Position numbers and translations under genes: made by a program. Positions 1 to 12,354 of a stretch of 64,000 bases of DNA are shown here, in pieces (within the stretch, counting starts at the first letter, position 1; the number at the start of each line of letters is the position of its first letter). The notes under the pieces were generated by a model. It did not search any database. It was given only the letters and a program-made list of their open reading frames with translations, and was not told the DNA's origin. This stretch comes from Strongylocentrotus purpuratus (lineage: Eukaryota > Echinodermata > Echinoidea > Camarodonta > Strongylocentrotidae): contig NW_022145596.1 in NCBI RefSeq assembly GCF_000002235.5, forward strand, positions 226,001 to 290,000, read 5' to 3'.

Positions 1-1091
1 TGTTTTTTTTTAGACTTCATTGACGTAACTCAAACTCCAACTCAAACTCAAACAAAACAACGAACAAACAAAAAAATCATTATTTTTTTTACATATTTTC
101 CACTGATATGTGAATTGCATGTTTTTATGACTGCCTCGTCAGTCTGTCGAATTAACGACATGTGGCTCCAAAAGTGTTTTTAACTTTTCATGAGTATGCT
201 GCAAATCGTGCACTATTTCGCCCTCACCACAATATTTCTTGGCACGTATAAAATGCCATAATTTCATCTTTTTTCTTAGAAAATTGATATTTGTTTTAAG
301 TCTGTATAATGGCTTCACGTGTGATTCAATCGCAACTCTATTAAATATAATGTCCCCCATTCTCATTAGGAAGGAACACCGCCATAATTATGTTCAAAAT
401 CTCCTAAAAAGTACATCACCAATACAACTCAAAACCTGTTGTTCATTCAAAGAAAATACAATTTCATGTAAATGTTTATGCCATTCTAATACTTCTATCC
501 TTTATTTTTTATACGAAGAATATAATTTCGTATTTCAAAAAGTATCAGCAAGCGCCGTTGTTTCTGTAAATTTTCTAAATATAGAGACTGAAATCTTTTG
601 AAAACCAGTTGTCACATTTTTGTTGTTTAGCTAAATTTGTCAATAGTATCAAAATTGTTAAAATATTGTATTGAATTTATATCCTTTATTGTTGAATGAA
701 TCGAATGGAGTGACGGTTTATAATGAATAGCGTAATTCAATACAAGTCGTCTATTGTCTTGTAAATTTCTGCCTATATTCTGTAGCTGTTATGGTGATGA
801 TATCGACGACGATGATGATGGTGATGATGATGACAATGTTGGTTTAATTTTTATTATTGTCGGTTTGTTATATTTTCTCAATTTTTCAATTGTTATTCAT
901 ACATTAAAAATTTCATGGATATATTTGTGTACTTCCCCGTGCCTGTTCCTCTGTTAAACATTGTATGATATTGTCCATACATACATCATCGAGTCTGTGT
1001 ATCATGCACGCAATCTCTCTCTCTCTCTCACTCTTTCTCTCCCCTCCCCCTCTATCTCTCTCTCTCTCATACCCACACACACACCCACACA

Positions 1092-1131
<40 letters not shown>

Positions 1132-1202
1132 CACACACAAAATATCCACGCAATCTCTCTCTCTCTCTTTCTCTCTCTTTCTCACAAACATGCCCACACG
1201 CC

Positions 1203-1278
<76 letters not shown>

Positions 1279-1529
1279 GCACACATATCCACACAATCTC
1301 TCTCTCTCTTCCTTCCATTTGTCAAATATCGATCAACTTAATACATTCCATTAAAAAAATGGAATATATAATGATGGTTAGAAATGACACATAATGCTAT
1401 TTTATTTATATCGCCTGTCATTTTCATCCTCAAAACTTCCCCATCGAAAGAAAACACATGAATTTCATAATTGAATTTTACAAGCATGGATGATAATGAA
1501 GTTGCATTAAATGCTTATTTGATCTGTAG
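1..1529. other. Non-coding stretch upstream of the GH27 exon
   Basis: No exon or RNA gene was recognised here. It is AT-rich, with a GAT-rich low-complexity patch near 790-835 and a long CT/CA microsatellite (1,011-1,320). Because the exon at 1,530 starts straight after a splice acceptor, at least the right part of this stretch is the last intron of that gene. Short open frames in it are low-complexity or random. Confidence 0.6.
1011..1320. repeat. Compound (CT)n / (CA)n microsatellite
   Basis: Long runs of CT alternate with blocks of ACACAC. The apparent open frames on both strands encode only Ser/Leu or Arg/Glu dipeptide repeats and are artefacts of the repeat. It lies in the presumed last intron of the GH27-like gene. 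Confidence 0.95.
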
Positions 1530-1793
1530 GTGGAGTCAAACATTGAAGCTTATGTAAGGAACATGGACACCTGTTGGGTAGCCGCTTTCCTCAATCGTGG
1601 TGACCATGGTAACGCAGTAAACATCACAGTCTCATTCAAGTCTCTAGGATTACCTGTTCATGGTGTAGAAGGTTTTGACGTGTTTGACCTGTTTACTGGT
1701 GCATACTCAGGCTACTTGACTCCAGACTCTTCATACACCTATAGTGTACCACCCACAGGGGTTGTACTCGTTAGGATTGGTCAAGCAGAATAA
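1530..1793 (+). CDS. Terminal exon of a GH27 alpha-galactosidase / alpha-N-acetylgalactosaminidase-like gene
   Basis: The sequence reads from a splice acceptor (gatctgtag, ending 1,529) to TAA at 1,791-1,793, giving 87 residues. The product has the pattern of the C-terminal beta-sandwich domain of family GH27 (human GLA/NAGA): a strand ending CWVAAFLNRG, a middle strand with ITVSFKSLGL, a segment VFDLFTGAYSGYL, and a closing VPPTGVVLVRIG strand like the family's P-x-G-V-V ending. The catalytic (beta/alpha)8 barrel would be in exons left of the window. GH27 enzymes remove terminal alpha-galactose or alpha-GalNAc from glycoconjugates, usually in lysosomes. GLA-like and NAGA-like cannot be told apart from this exon. 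The assignment is from recalled family features, not a database search. Confidence 0.72.
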   Translation: MESNIEAYVRNMDTCWVAAFLNRGDHGNAVNITVSFKSLGLPVHGVEGFDVFDLFTGAYSGYLTPDSSYTYSVPPTGVVLVRIGQAE

Positions 1794-2206
1794 ATAAGCG
1801 TAACCTAATTATGGGTGTAGATAGATTCAAACTCATTAGGGAAATTAATAGACAATTCTTCAAAAAAGGGTATCACTTGAAGGGGGTCATGATATTTTGT
1901 ACTTCCTTTGGATTTTTGTCTCGCTTTGGAAGCCATGATAAAACGTTTTGTATAACAGAGGAAATAGGTTTGGTTTTCAAAGGGGAGGTTCCGTTACCAT
2001 CATCGGATCATTGATAACATTGTCCATACGAATTTCCCTTACATTTAAAAGAATCAAGTACATTGCATACAGGGCCATCTGATGGGCTACATGTCGTATC
2101 AGGACTATAAACCCTGGACAATCACCCCCCCCCCCCACACACACACACACAAACACACACACAAACACACAAACACACACACACCCTGAACCCCCCCCCC
2201 GTTCAT
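1794..2206 (+). other. Presumed 3' UTR / downstream flank of the GH27-like gene
   Basis: No coding potential was recognised. It contains a C-run plus CA-rich microsatellite (2,127-2,183). No convincing poly(A) signal could be assigned; AATAAA at about 1,789 overlaps the stop codon and is too close to serve. Confidence 0.4.
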
Positions 2207-2690
2207 TAAAGGGGAAGTGCACGTCGATAATAAGTCGGTTTTAATAAAAACAGTTTTTTGGAGGCAATAATTGTCCACGAGGGTAATTCTCCTAGGGGGT
2301 AACTGTCCCGCTAGTAACTGGCGAGGGGAGGGAGTAATTGTCCACGGGGGGAATTCTCCTAGGGGGTAACTGTCCCGCTGGTAACTGTCCGGGGGAGGGA
2401 GTGATTGTCCACGGGGGTAATTCTTCAGGGGGTAACTGTCCCGCTGGTAACTGGCCGGGGGAGGGAGTAATTGTCCACGGGGGTAATTCTTCAGGGGGTA
2501 ACTGTCCCGCTGGTAACTGGCCGGGGGAGGGAGTAATTGTCCACGGGGGTAATTCTTCAGGGGGTAACTGTCCCGCTGGTAACTGGCCGGGGGAGGGAGT
2601 CATTTCTGTTTCGGTTGCGTCGGTAGATTCAGGTTTAACTGTACTTTCATTGTCCACGGGGGTAATTCTTTAGGGGTAATTGCCATAGAT
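2207..2690. repeat. 66-67 bp minisatellite inside a GGGTAATTGTCC-family element
   Basis: A unit of 66-67 bp containing AATTGTCCACGGGGG, GTAACTGTCCCGCTGG and GGGGGAGGGAG repeats about five times (anchors at 2,271, 2,338, 2,405, 2,471 and 2,537). The stretch before it (about 2,207-2,265) matches the middle of the element at about 3,640-3,695, so both belong to one dispersed family. The Pro-rich and Gly-rich frames on the two strands come only from the repeat. Confidence 0.85.
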
Positions 2691-3480
2691 TCGTTATATG
2701 CATATATTGATGGATGGGGTGTTTACCATTCCTCATAAAAACTTATCACATGACCAAGGAGAAATGCTTTTTGGCTAATACATTTCTTCATGTTCATTAA
2801 AAAAACTTTAAACGTAAATTTAATATCCAGTTTAATTTCTTTACCCATTTCCGAAAAATAAAAAAATGTTCCTGCCATTCTTTTCTCTTTTTTTACCTTA
2901 TAGCACGCGGTACTTGTAATGCATTATTCCCATGGCACTTATCGTAACCTATTGAATCCGTTTTAGTTAAGATTTATCAGAAAATGAATTTCTTGTTGTT
3001 AGTATAACCACAGGTTTCTACTTCTATTTCCTTTTCTGAAATGCAGTCACAAAACAGTGTACATTCTTTTTTCTATGTATTCTTTTTCCGTTCGCCGTTA
3101 TGACAAAAGGAATAATAAATGAAGCGAATTTAATTAACTGATAGTGAAAAGCGTGTTTATGAGTTATTACTTTCATAAAATCTTTTATCATGGGGGGAAT
3201 CTTTCATGAAAGTGCAGAAGAGATACATGTTGGTCTTATTTTGATATGCTGTAACCAAATGCTGTCTTTAGTATCCTTGTTCAAGGCATCTCAAATTATC
3301 TTGAGGACTTTGGTGGAATTTGGCATTGTTTAATTGTACCTCCGTAGTAGATTCTGCGTCTCTGACTTCTCTTACCACTCGACTTTCGGCTTTATCGCAG
3401 CGCTGCGCTGGAATCTTCTGTATGTTCGCATGGTATCCTTTATTGAGAGAAAAACAAAAAAGGCGTATAAGGAAAGTACC
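2691..3480. other. Non-coding interval, nothing recognised
   Basis: AT-rich sequence with no exon-like frame, RNA gene or clear inverted repeat that I could identify. Confidence 0.5.
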
Positions 3481-3482
3481 GC

Positions 3483-3834
3483 TCCCCCCCCCCCCCCCCC
3501 CGAGGACAACCACCCCTCCCCCCCCCCCCCCCGTCCCCCCGAGTTCATTCACCCCAGGAAAAATACCCCCTTGGACAATTTCCCCCCACCCAGGAAAATT
3601 ACTCCCTAGGACAATAACCCCTCCCCCCGGAAATTACCCCCTGTTTATTAAAGGGGAAGTCCACACTGAAAATAAGTTGGTTTTAATTAAAACAGAACTT
3701 TTTTCGGGGCGGGTAATTTTCCGGGGAGTAATTGTCCTCAGGGAGTAATTTTCCGGAGGTTAATTTTCTGGGGGGTAATTGTCCAGCTGGTAATTGGCCG
3801 GGGTTGATTGTCCTGGGTGTAAATGTCCTAGAAC
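3483..3834. repeat. Foldback element, GGGTAATTGTCC family (copy 2 in the window)
   Basis: Long C-runs at 3,483-3,540 are followed by blocks of GGACAAT..CCCC on the left and, after a ~50 bp centre, blocks of GGGGTAATTTTCC and GTAATTGTCC on the right, so the halves are roughly inverted. The right end reads TGTCCTAGAAC, as in the elements at 27,525 and 43,121. The centre (about 3,645-3,695) matches 2,207-2,265. Confidence 0.7.
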
Positions 3835-3841
3835 AAAAAAA

Positions 3842-4440
3842 AAAAGGGTAACCAGATGGAAAGTATAAATGAAGGAATAAATTGATATTTCAACAAATAG
3901 ATTAATCAATCATTAATGTATTGATATATTGACTGAACTTTTATTGAACATTGAAAAGAATTCTGGAATGAAAACGTAGATAGCCTGACGACGTAAAAAA
4001 AACTTCCGTGCGGTAAAGGTATAGACCAGTTTTGGAAACGCTCCCCTCTCAAAAAAATGAAATGGAAGCTCTTATTACCAATCATGTGAAAAATATATGT
4101 TTTGACTAATACATGATGATAAAAATTATGCCGGGAAACTTCCTACTAATTGATATATTTGGTAAATTATCATTTCTATCCGTCCTAGATAGATATAGAT
4201 TAGTCCCATATACATCTTTCTGTGTACAGTGCTTGTTACTTTACCAAGACTGGGCCATATTTCTTATCATTTTGATGATTCCAGAACCTTGCAGTACACA
4301 CCAATACTTGTGCTAGATGATCAACCTTTTCTGATGGATTCCTCAACGTTTCTTTCACAATGCTATCGTTTGACAAGAACTGGTCTATACCTTTAACTGG
4401 GTTCCAGGCAATGCAGGACCCGGTCCCGAACTAGGCCCCG
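3842..4440. repeat. Dispersed repeat with inverted partners at 7,345-7,480 and 8,650-8,695
   Basis: A segment near 4,018-4,060 (CCAGTTTTGGAAACGC core) recurs in reverse complement at 8,650-8,695. The stretch about 4,250-4,400 recurs in reverse complement at about 7,345-7,475 (shared GGTTGATCATCTAGCA). The pairing suggests ends of an old, eroded inverted-repeat transposon. No transposase frame was recognised. Confidence 0.5.
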
Positions 4441-5749
4441 CTCTCGAGTGGTTTACGACTTTTTTCCTTTTGTTTTCTTCTTTAAAGTTTGAAAGGTTTG
4501 TTTCATTACTTAAATGGCCCCACCTGGGACATGGAAGGAAGGGATACAGATGTTACAAAGATACTTTATAAAAAAGACAGTAACATAAGAATATCCTACA
4601 AAAGAAAGGCCCTTTGGCAGTAAACAACACACAGTAAATTGGAGGCAAGATTTAAAAAGAAAAAATAAGTGAAACTCTATACAAGATGTTGGGGTTGGTG
4701 TGGGGAATTGGAGACCCTTAAGCACTTTTGCATAATTTACATAAACATGAAAAATGTTACACATACAGAAAGATTTGTATTCTGTTCAGTAACTTCTTCT
4801 CTTTATTTGGTAACAAAATTGTGGTCATGATGTAACTGATTAATGAGATAACAATGGTTAATGACGCCATCACCAAAGGTCTCTCATTACCTACATGTGT
4901 ACGTAATAACAGTTACAAATCAAGACTTTTTAAATACAATTTGAATTAAAAAATCAAAGGCTGGCCACGAGGACATAATGCAATTCACCACCCTGTACTT
5001 TGAGATCACATAAGGAACACAATTCTAGAGGCTGCCTATATCAAAGGGGGATGTGTGGTATATTTTGGTTCAGATTATATTAAAAGCATCAAGTTTTGCC
5101 CAAATGTCGACCATACCATACTTTTTTACGGGCGCCCAGAAGGGCACCCACTAAGGCCGCCATTTTGGTCAAGTTCAAAATGTCAGCCAGCTAAGCTGGA
5201 TTTCAATTGTATTTTCAAATGAAAAGGGCTGGAATTAAATAGCAAGTAGTGTTTCATCAGATGAGGACCCTGTGCCTGAATCATAAATACATTAGTAAAG
5301 AACTCCATTTGATAGGCTCAACAAGATTGTGTCTCGGCCCAAAACAACTTGACGAACTGGAATTTTTCATCGAAAGCAATAACAGCAACTAATTGGTATT
5401 CGATGGCCAAATGGTTTCCCGAACAAAGCGCTCTACAATTCGGACCACTCAACTTCTGCATAACTGAAGCATAATGATCATGGTCTCCAACTTCCAAGAG
5501 ATTTCCCCACCGGTATCATCTTTAGTTCACGTCTGGATAAGGAAGCTAGCTTTAGCCAAGGACAAACTCGAATCGTCCTGTAGAGAACGTGAACACCGTA
5601 TGGAGGTAAATGCATATACAAAGCAATGCTGAATTAGAATGCATTTGGCTTGTGACAAAGAATGCAAGGAAGGCACCCATGTGGAGAATCATTGAGAATT
5701 GAGATTTCAAAACTAAAATTGACTCAAATTCAAATGAAAACTACTTCAA

Positions 5750-5780
<31 letters not shown>

Positions 5781-6149
5781 TACTTACATTGGGTGGAATC
5801 GGGGACAGGTTTTTTATACCGTAACGTGGGAACATTATAATAAACGCCCTGACAATGTTTAGTCGTTTTTATTTATTTTTCATTTATTGCCTCAATTCAT
5901 AAAGTGAACCGAAAGTTTGATAAAGAGATTTATTTCGAAGAGAGTACTTCACATTCCAATTGAGGCCCAAAAGAATACGCAGGTGTGTCGGTCGTGTGAA
6001 CGTTTCATTGATAAATAGAGGAAATGTGTATGCATGGACTAGGAGACAATTTCACATTCGAACTGGGGATCACATAAATACGCAGGCATAGCAAGGAGAT
6101 GAGAGTTTAAACCCCTGGGCATAGCATGTTGGTTGCGTTATCGTTTTAT
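4441..6149. other. Non-coding interval
   Basis: No gene recognised. It contains a pure (CA)n tract at about 5,755-5,780. Short frames lack any recognisable domain. Confidence 0.5.
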
Positions 6150-6265
6150 TAGGGACTTTTATATTTGCGTGGACTGATACGTGTGACGTCCATTCAAGGC
6201 AGTGCATTAAAGAGACGTCGACCGTAGCAATCCACATTGTCTTCGTGCGAATCTAAAAGTCCCTA
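6150..6265. mobile_element. Short MITE with TAGGGACTTTTA ends
   Basis: The ends are inverted copies: TAGGGACTTTTA at the left and TAAAAGTCCCTA at the right, and the match continues inward for several bases. Total length is 116 bp with no coding capacity. Part of its interior resembles sequence at about 41,055-41,095. No clear target duplication was found. Confidence 0.6.
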
Positions 6266-6589
6266 TGATTAAATAAAGAAAAATTTTGGACTGGGAGAGA
6301 CTATACCAACTGGGGAATACACAGGTGCGTCAGTCATGTGAACGTTTTAGGAAATGATATATGGATTAGGAGAGAATTTCACATTTCAACTCATTAAACA
6401 TATCATTTGAACTCAGCTGACCAGTTCACCACTTTTCCTGGTGCTACCATGGTCTGATAAGGAGACAAACTATTACAAAGTAACCCTTCAGTCTTGAACA
6501 TCCCCCCCCCCCCCCAAGGACGAAAGATTATTGCATTTACTTCTGCAAACTTTCTACACTGTTGCATAAAAAGTTGGAATATTTTTACC

Positions 6590-7015
6590 CCAATTTACGG
6601 GATTATTTTGACAATGATTTATTCCTAATAGATCTAGATGATAGTATACATTATCAGATTTTATTGAATATTAATTTGCCAGTGTTTATTTTGCTTGACT
6701 GCTAAAGCATGTGTATGGTACTATGCTTATCAACTAGAGGACCTACGCCCTTAAGTCATAAATGACAGTCATGAGGATTAATGCACTAAAGGGCACTAGT
6801 ATAGCACATCGACACGGTTTTGATCCTGGGCCTCACAGTTACGAGGCCACTGCTTTGCCACTGGCCCATGACTGTACACAGCGGGGGCTAGGGTAGGGGC
6901 AGTTCCCACAAATAAAAAAACAAAGAAAATGCAATAAATTATCAGCAATTCATTGCATTTTACCCCGGTCCCCAACATAAACAAATCCTCTGTACGGCCA
7001 TGTATGGCTCAAGGC
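6590..7015. repeat. Dispersed repeat family R1
   Basis: The sequence (marker GACCTACGCCCTTAAGTC, then GCGGGGGCTAG and CAGTTCCCACAAATAAA) recurs with good identity at 28,790-29,215 in the same orientation and, truncated, at 15,150-15,420 in reverse complement. No coding capacity was recognised. It is probably a non-autonomous mobile element. Confidence 0.65.
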
Positions 7016-7468
7016 ATGGGTACACAGAATATTTTTTTTTTGTAGATATACATATACATATATTCTAGATATACATGCATGACTCTACATACTACATCTA
7101 CATGACTTGTAAGCTAATATATTTATTCAGGGAGGTTTAATGGAATTCTTCCATCAGTTTGTAAGATAGCGTGTTACAGGTCAGTTGTTAGACAGATGGA
7201 CGAAGGTATGGAAGGACGGACAGTCTGAAGAAAATCTGAAGGCATATTAAAAACAAAAATAACTGAAATCCCTAAAGTTAATGAAAGAGATATATCTCTT
7301 TCTCAAGAAAACAACTATTTTTTCTGTAACACTTCTAACTTAAAGGTAAAGTCCAGTTCTGGTCATGCGATTGTATTGTGAAAGAAACGTTGTGTAATCG
7401 ACCAGAAAAGGTTGATCATCTAGCATATCAGAATTGGTGTGTCCTGCAAGGTTCTGGAACCATCAAAA

Positions 7469-8188
7469 TTATAAGAAGTTTGTGCCTTTCAATTTTCTTC
7501 GATTTTTCATCATCTTTAGTTTAGGCCCGTAAGAAGTGAACTTTACTATGATAGGCGGGGTTGATAACTTGACGTTTCGAGCTGCGCCGGCGTACGATCC
7601 TTGAGATTGGACATCGTGAGGGTTGGTGTTTGGTCTGCGAAGACGATGTGATCTATCGATGTCACAAGGGGTGAGAGTAATACCAATCTGTTGGGCTACG
7701 TTGCAAACAATCTCGTTTGTGTCTTCATCTGGAGTAGTCTTTACTCCCAGAATGCGAATATTGTTTCGGCGGGAGTATTGTTCGATGTGGTCAAGCCTAT
7801 TTGACAAAGCATTGACTTCAGTTTTATTATCAGAAACTGATTTCTCGATGTCACGAAGTTTCTGCAGTTTGCTATCAATAGAAATTTCCAAATTCTGGAG
7901 ACTAGCGAGCTTTTCATCAAGTAATTCACACAATTTATTTTCACGCTTCTCCATGTCATTATTGAGTTTTTGTCTTTCGCGTTCCATTGCCACGGCAACC
8001 GCTCTTTGTACGACAGTATCAATGCGATCTAGGTACACTGGGCTTTGTGTCGACTTAGCCAACGATGGAGCAGAGGGTGGGGTACTCGGATCAGCTGAGT
8101 GCAAGCGGCCCCTCGATCTTAGGTTTGGCTTTGACATGTTGAGAATGATTACGTAATATAACAATAGAAAAATGGGATGGGCCGGCAC
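7469..8188 (-). CDS. Retrotransposon ORF1-type protein (L1/CR1-like RNA-binding, 239 aa), antisense
   Basis: An open frame of 239 residues on the minus strand. Residues about 60-135 form a heptad-rich coiled coil full of Lys/Glu/Leu. It is followed by HIEQYSRRNNIRILGV, an IDRSHRL segment and PPIIVKFTSYGPK, the order seen in the trimerising coiled coil plus RNA-recognition and C-terminal domains of non-LTR retrotransposon ORF1 (Transposase_22-type) proteins. It probably binds element RNA as a chaperone. The more likely start is the second Met (MSKPNLRSRG). No RT/endonuclease ORF2 follows it on the minus strand, so this is a fragment of a dead element rather than a host gene. Confidence 0.75.
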   Translation of the reverse strand: MPAHPIFLLLYYVIILNMSKPNLRSRGRLHSADPSTPPSAPSLAKSTQSPVYLDRIDTVVQRAVAVAMERERQKLNNDMEKRENKLCELLDEKLASLQNLEISIDSKLQKLRDIEKSVSDNKTEVNALSNRLDHIEQYSRRNNIRILGVKTTPDEDTNEIVCNVAQQIGITLTPCDIDRSHRLRRPNTNPHDVQSQGSYAGAARNVKLSTPPIIVKFTSYGPKLKMMKNRRKLKGTNFL

Positions 8189-8689
8189 TCACAAATTTTT
8201 GGTCAAGCTCGTAGCGACAGCGTTCGACGGGTAAACACAGCAGGAAAATGATGAAGTGGGACTATCCTAGTAGACACAGAATGAATCCTAGAAACATGAA
8301 GATATCCCGATACAAACGTCTACATTTCCGATAAGATATGAGGCACGATTTCCGGTGAGTTGAAGGAGCTGGTCACAAGCTACATTATAGTGATACACGA
8401 AATGACTTGAAAAGCGTTAAAAAGGCGTAGAAAAGCAGATATAAAGCAGATTCGCAGTTCGTAAGGGGTCGCTACCTTTCCTGCTCCTCATCTCAATACC
8501 AAAATATTAAACATCCAAGATACAAGATGGCACTCTTACCATGAAATAAAGCTCGGGGCGATTGTCGCTAGAGATAAGCTTGAAGTACTGGTAAATCACT
8601 TCAAAATACTGCTGCAGCAAAAGTTAATGTGTGAATGAGTCTCCATTGCATTTTTTGAGAGGGGGCGTTTCCAAAACTGGTCTTTACCT

Positions 8690-9110
8690 TTAACATTAGC
8701 ATTGAACAATTCTTCTCCCTGGGAAGACAACTACAATATGTACAACAAGTAACAATTTGATGCACAAAACGCCATGGGCTTATTCTCGAAAGCTCCTTGC
8801 TTTACAGTTGTCTAACAAGAAACAGCTATTTTTCATAAACCTTATACTTTTGCCTGTAACTTGTTCCATAACTCAAATCCGTACTTAAAGTATTGTTTTT
8901 ACATGCATTCTGTTTCCTTTTATATTGCCTAGGAATTATGTACATGCAGTTTCTTACAAAAATATATCAAACCACAAGAGTTTAGCCTTTGCATCGCACT
9001 CATCCTGAGATGTATGTTTACAATTTAATGGATATCCGTAGTTTGACTGCTTACATGTAAATAATGGTTTAAACTATTTGTGAGGCAGCTTTCGTTAACA
9101 GACAGGCCCA
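8690..9110. repeat. Direct repeat, unit 1 (partner 9,945-10,345)
   Basis: A stretch of about 400 bp (markers GGAAGACAAC, CACCATGGGCTTATT-like, TTACATGCATTCTGTTTCC) recurs in the same orientation at 9,945-10,345. The spacing of about 1.25 kb contains an antisense retrotransposon tail, so a local duplication was later interrupted. Confidence 0.65.
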
Positions 9111-9130
9111 TGAAATGATAAGCATAGTCA

Positions 9131-9720
9131 TTTCATTTCATTTCATTTCACGGATCACTTGCTTTAGCCAAAGGCTGTTCTTCTGCAAGTCCGTACATAC
9201 ATAAAATCCCATACAAAATATAAGCAATACAGAACAAGACGCAATACAAATTAAACAATGCAAATAAATATAACGAGCGTGATAAATAACATAATATGAT
9301 TATTGATGAATATAAATATGAGATGAAATAAAGTAAATGTTTATTTAAAATCAGAAATTGAAAATTAAACAATTAAGAAATTGAAATATTAAAAAGAATA
9401 TACCTCATGATGCAATAGATCGAGAAAAACATGCGCATTAGCAAACTGGCAAACATTGATTATAACTAGATTGAATAGGCAGCTGGTGTGATTGCACAGC
9501 ATATTGCAGTTTGCGAACAAGAGGCATAACAGAGATAAAGAGAGAGAGAGAGAGATGTGAGGGAGAGAGAAAAGAAGAGAGAGAGGGGGAAGGAGAGAGA
9601 TGGAGAAAAAGGGCAAATACCCACTCACTCTACTGTCTAATTTGAATCTGTAAAAGCTCAAAGCTTTTACATCATTCGGTAATTCATTCCATTGTTTTGC
9701 TCCTCTGTATTGCAAACTTC
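9131..9720 (-). mobile_element. 3' end of a non-LTR retrotransposon (antisense)
   Basis: On the minus strand a frame near 9,620-9,715 reads YRGAKQWNELPNDVK, the typical C-terminal tail of CR1/L2-group reverse transcriptases (W-N-x-L-P). The element ends at a (TGAAA)n-type tail (9,131-9,150 seen as TCATTTCATT on the plus strand). A GA-rich microsatellite (9,538-9,600) interrupts it. Only the 3' part is present. Confidence 0.65.
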
Positions 9721-9944
9721 TCTGTTTAAAGTTTTTTTTTTTTATACAAAGAATGGTTTAACATTGGATGGTTTGTTCATTTCAAGTTCATAGTAACAGA
9801 GTAAGGTGCATAGTCAATAATATGAAACATTCAATACATAATTGATGTCCTTAAAGTCAATGACAGAGATACGTGTTTATCTATCTCTCAAGAAAAACAA
9901 CTATCTTTTTTTCTGAAATAATCCTAACTTAAGACTGACATTGA

Positions 9945-10345
9945 AACAATTCTTCTCTCTTGGAAGACAACCCCAATATGTACAACGGTAATCAATTTAA
10001 TGAACAAAACACCATGGGCTTATTTTCAAAAGCTCCCTGGTTTAACCTGTTTAAATCAGTTGTCTAACAACAATCAGCTAAAATTGACCTTAATTTTTTT
10101 ATTGTAACTTGTTCCAGAATTCAAATCCGTACTCAAAGTATTGTTTTTACATGCATTCTGTTTCCTTTTAAATTACCTAGGAATGTTGTACATATAGTTT
10201 CTGACACAAAGATATCAAAACAAAAGGAGTTCTGCCTTTGTATACATTCATCCTGGATTGAATTTGACAATAATGGCTCTCCTTTGTTGGGCATAAACAA
10301 TAGTTAAACTTAGGCATGTGATGCAGCTTTCGTTAATATGTGATA
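9945..10345. repeat. Direct repeat, unit 2 (partner 8,690-9,110)
   Basis: The second copy of the ~400 bp unit described at 8,690. It is diverged by many substitutions and short indels, so the duplication is not recent. Confidence 0.65.
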
Positions 10346-11640
10346 TGATAACAATTCAATATTATTAAAATCTTTGAAATTGTAGCAAATTAACATATAT
10401 TTCAATAATTGTCAACAACATTTCTGAAAACAGTAACGTAATTAACACAAGACTATATTTATCTGTACACAATGAGAATACAGCAAAGTTAGCCTCTTCA
10501 TTATCGTATTTTCATCGCCATAGTACTCCAATTAACAGACGCTATAATTTCGTAAATGAAAACAATCTCTTTGCATTTAAATTAAGTGAAGAAAAAAATG
10601 AAACACTTGAACTCGTTTCAAAACTGTTGGTAATTATCGAAATAGAATACACTGTGTTGATACAAATAGCAATAAAATTCTTGAATTTAAGGAACTAATG
10701 ACATTTTTTTTCTCTGTAGTGTTTGATATCTATTCTCTTTACAAAAAGTTAAACTAATTAGGCCAAGCTAATCATCCATCTCTTTACAGGTGGGTCCATA
10801 GAGGCTGGAAGGGGGCGGGGAGGCTGGGTACTTTATACAGAATGTTCTTTATAGCAAAGGAAGGGTCGTCATTTTAAATAAAACAATAATTCTTATTGTC
10901 TTACAAGGGAGCCTCATTGAGGGGACCAACTAGATTTGTGCAACTTTGCTACAAAGTACATTCAGGCTTCCACATTTTATTTCGCTACAAAAACGCTTCT
11001 TATAGACTTTAAAAAGCGCGATGTGACGGAGCAGGTGCTTTAGTCTGCAAAAGAGGAAACCATTTCAATAAAATACCAGTGGGCTTGGAGTTTCAACTGT
11101 AAAGGGAATAGAGAATCTTCGTTTTGTTCTCGCCCCTCGCAAGGCCATTGCATATACCAATTTTCATTATTATAATGGATAAGTTAGTCTTATGCTATAA
11201 CTTCCCCCAAGCAAAATTCCATTAACTATTAAATTTCTTCAATTGGGCTAAACGCTCCAGAGTTGAATTACACTAAAAGTAGTGTTTCTTGATATTAATA
11301 GTATTTTTTTTTAAATGCTTCGCTCGGTCAAATTAAAAAAAATGAAAAGTTGCTTTTCGCGCAAAAGGCCAAAATGTGCCCGTAAGCCATACATGATAAC
11401 CCTTCCATTACCGTGTATAATTTCTAACCTACCGGCAGATAAAAAATGCTCTTGTTTTTAGTACCATTGATGACAGATAATTGGCATGGGGAACAATTTA
11501 TTATAACCGTGATCAAATGAAGCAAACTTCCTTTTTTGTAAGCATTATTTTCTTATATAAGGGGCGGTCGCGCCCTACACTCCCCTACCCTGTAGTGCCA
11601 CCCTGGTGATGCAACATGAACCTTAAATTACCGAGTATTT
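10346..11640. other. Non-coding interval
   Basis: AT-rich sequence with no exon, RNA gene or organised repeat recognised. Confidence 0.5.
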
Positions 11641-11649
11641 CCTCGTACA

Positions 11650-11800
11650 ATAGGGGATATCAAAATATTGTGCGAAGATTTTACGGTGGAAATGGGGATA
11701 TCAATATTATGTGCGAGAACTTTACCGTGAAATCGGGGATATCAAACATGTGCGAGAACTTTACCACTTAATCGGGATATCAAATATATGTGTTATTTTT
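11650..11800. repeat. ~41 bp tandem repeat, about 3.5 copies
   Basis: The unit begins GGGGATATCAA, continues with TGTGCGAGAACTTTACC, and is followed again by a GGGGATATCAA start. Starts lie near 11,653, 11,694 and 11,735, with a partial copy after about 11,774. Confidence 0.8.
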
Positions 11801-12012
11801 TAGCAAAGGTACCCCCTTACAGAAAAATGTAATGACAATGCGTTTCAGAAATAGAAATGGGGGAATTTCTCAAAAAGACCAGAACAAGAGATGGGGATAT
11901 TTTTTAATGATTTTTAAGCGTTTCTAAAGCATTTCCAACGATTTGGAAATCGGGCTAATCCCCGATTGGAAGGTGTCTTACGCACAATTGTCCCCGATTT
12001 ACACCCATTACA

Positions 12013-12100
12013 AGAACACCCACACACCCACACACAGACACACACACACAACACGCACGCACGCACACACGCACATACACACGCACACACACACATGTAC
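12013..12100. repeat. (CA)n-rich microsatellite
   Basis: Imperfect CACACA/CGCACA tract. It generates Thr/His frames on one strand and Cys/Val frames on the other; neither is a gene. Confidence 0.9.
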
Positions 12101-12354
12101 AGATACAAGTTCGCATGCGCACAAAAGCCCACATAAACACATTTCATTATACTCATAAATGGCTATGCGCTGTGGCACTGGTAACTGACACCTATATCCC
12201 CTGAACTGTCTATACGAAAGTAAATTAAATCTTAACTATTTAGAAAAACAGAAACCATAAAAAGTAGCACTCCCTAACAATTATATATTTTAATTACCCT
12301 CTCCCTGACAATATTCCATATCTGCCAATCTAAGGCAGACAAAGATTTTTATCG

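Noticed and set aside
913..1354. Several overlapping frames on both strands around 913-1,354
   Set aside because: They encode only Ser/Leu, Arg/Glu or Thr/His dipeptide repeats from the CT/CA microsatellite.
2292..2673. Pro-rich (minus) and Gly-rich (plus) repeat proteins at 2,292-2,673
   Set aside because: Both strands are open because the repeat unit lacks stops. The unit belongs to a dispersed non-coding foldback family, and no start, splice site or conservation supports a gene.
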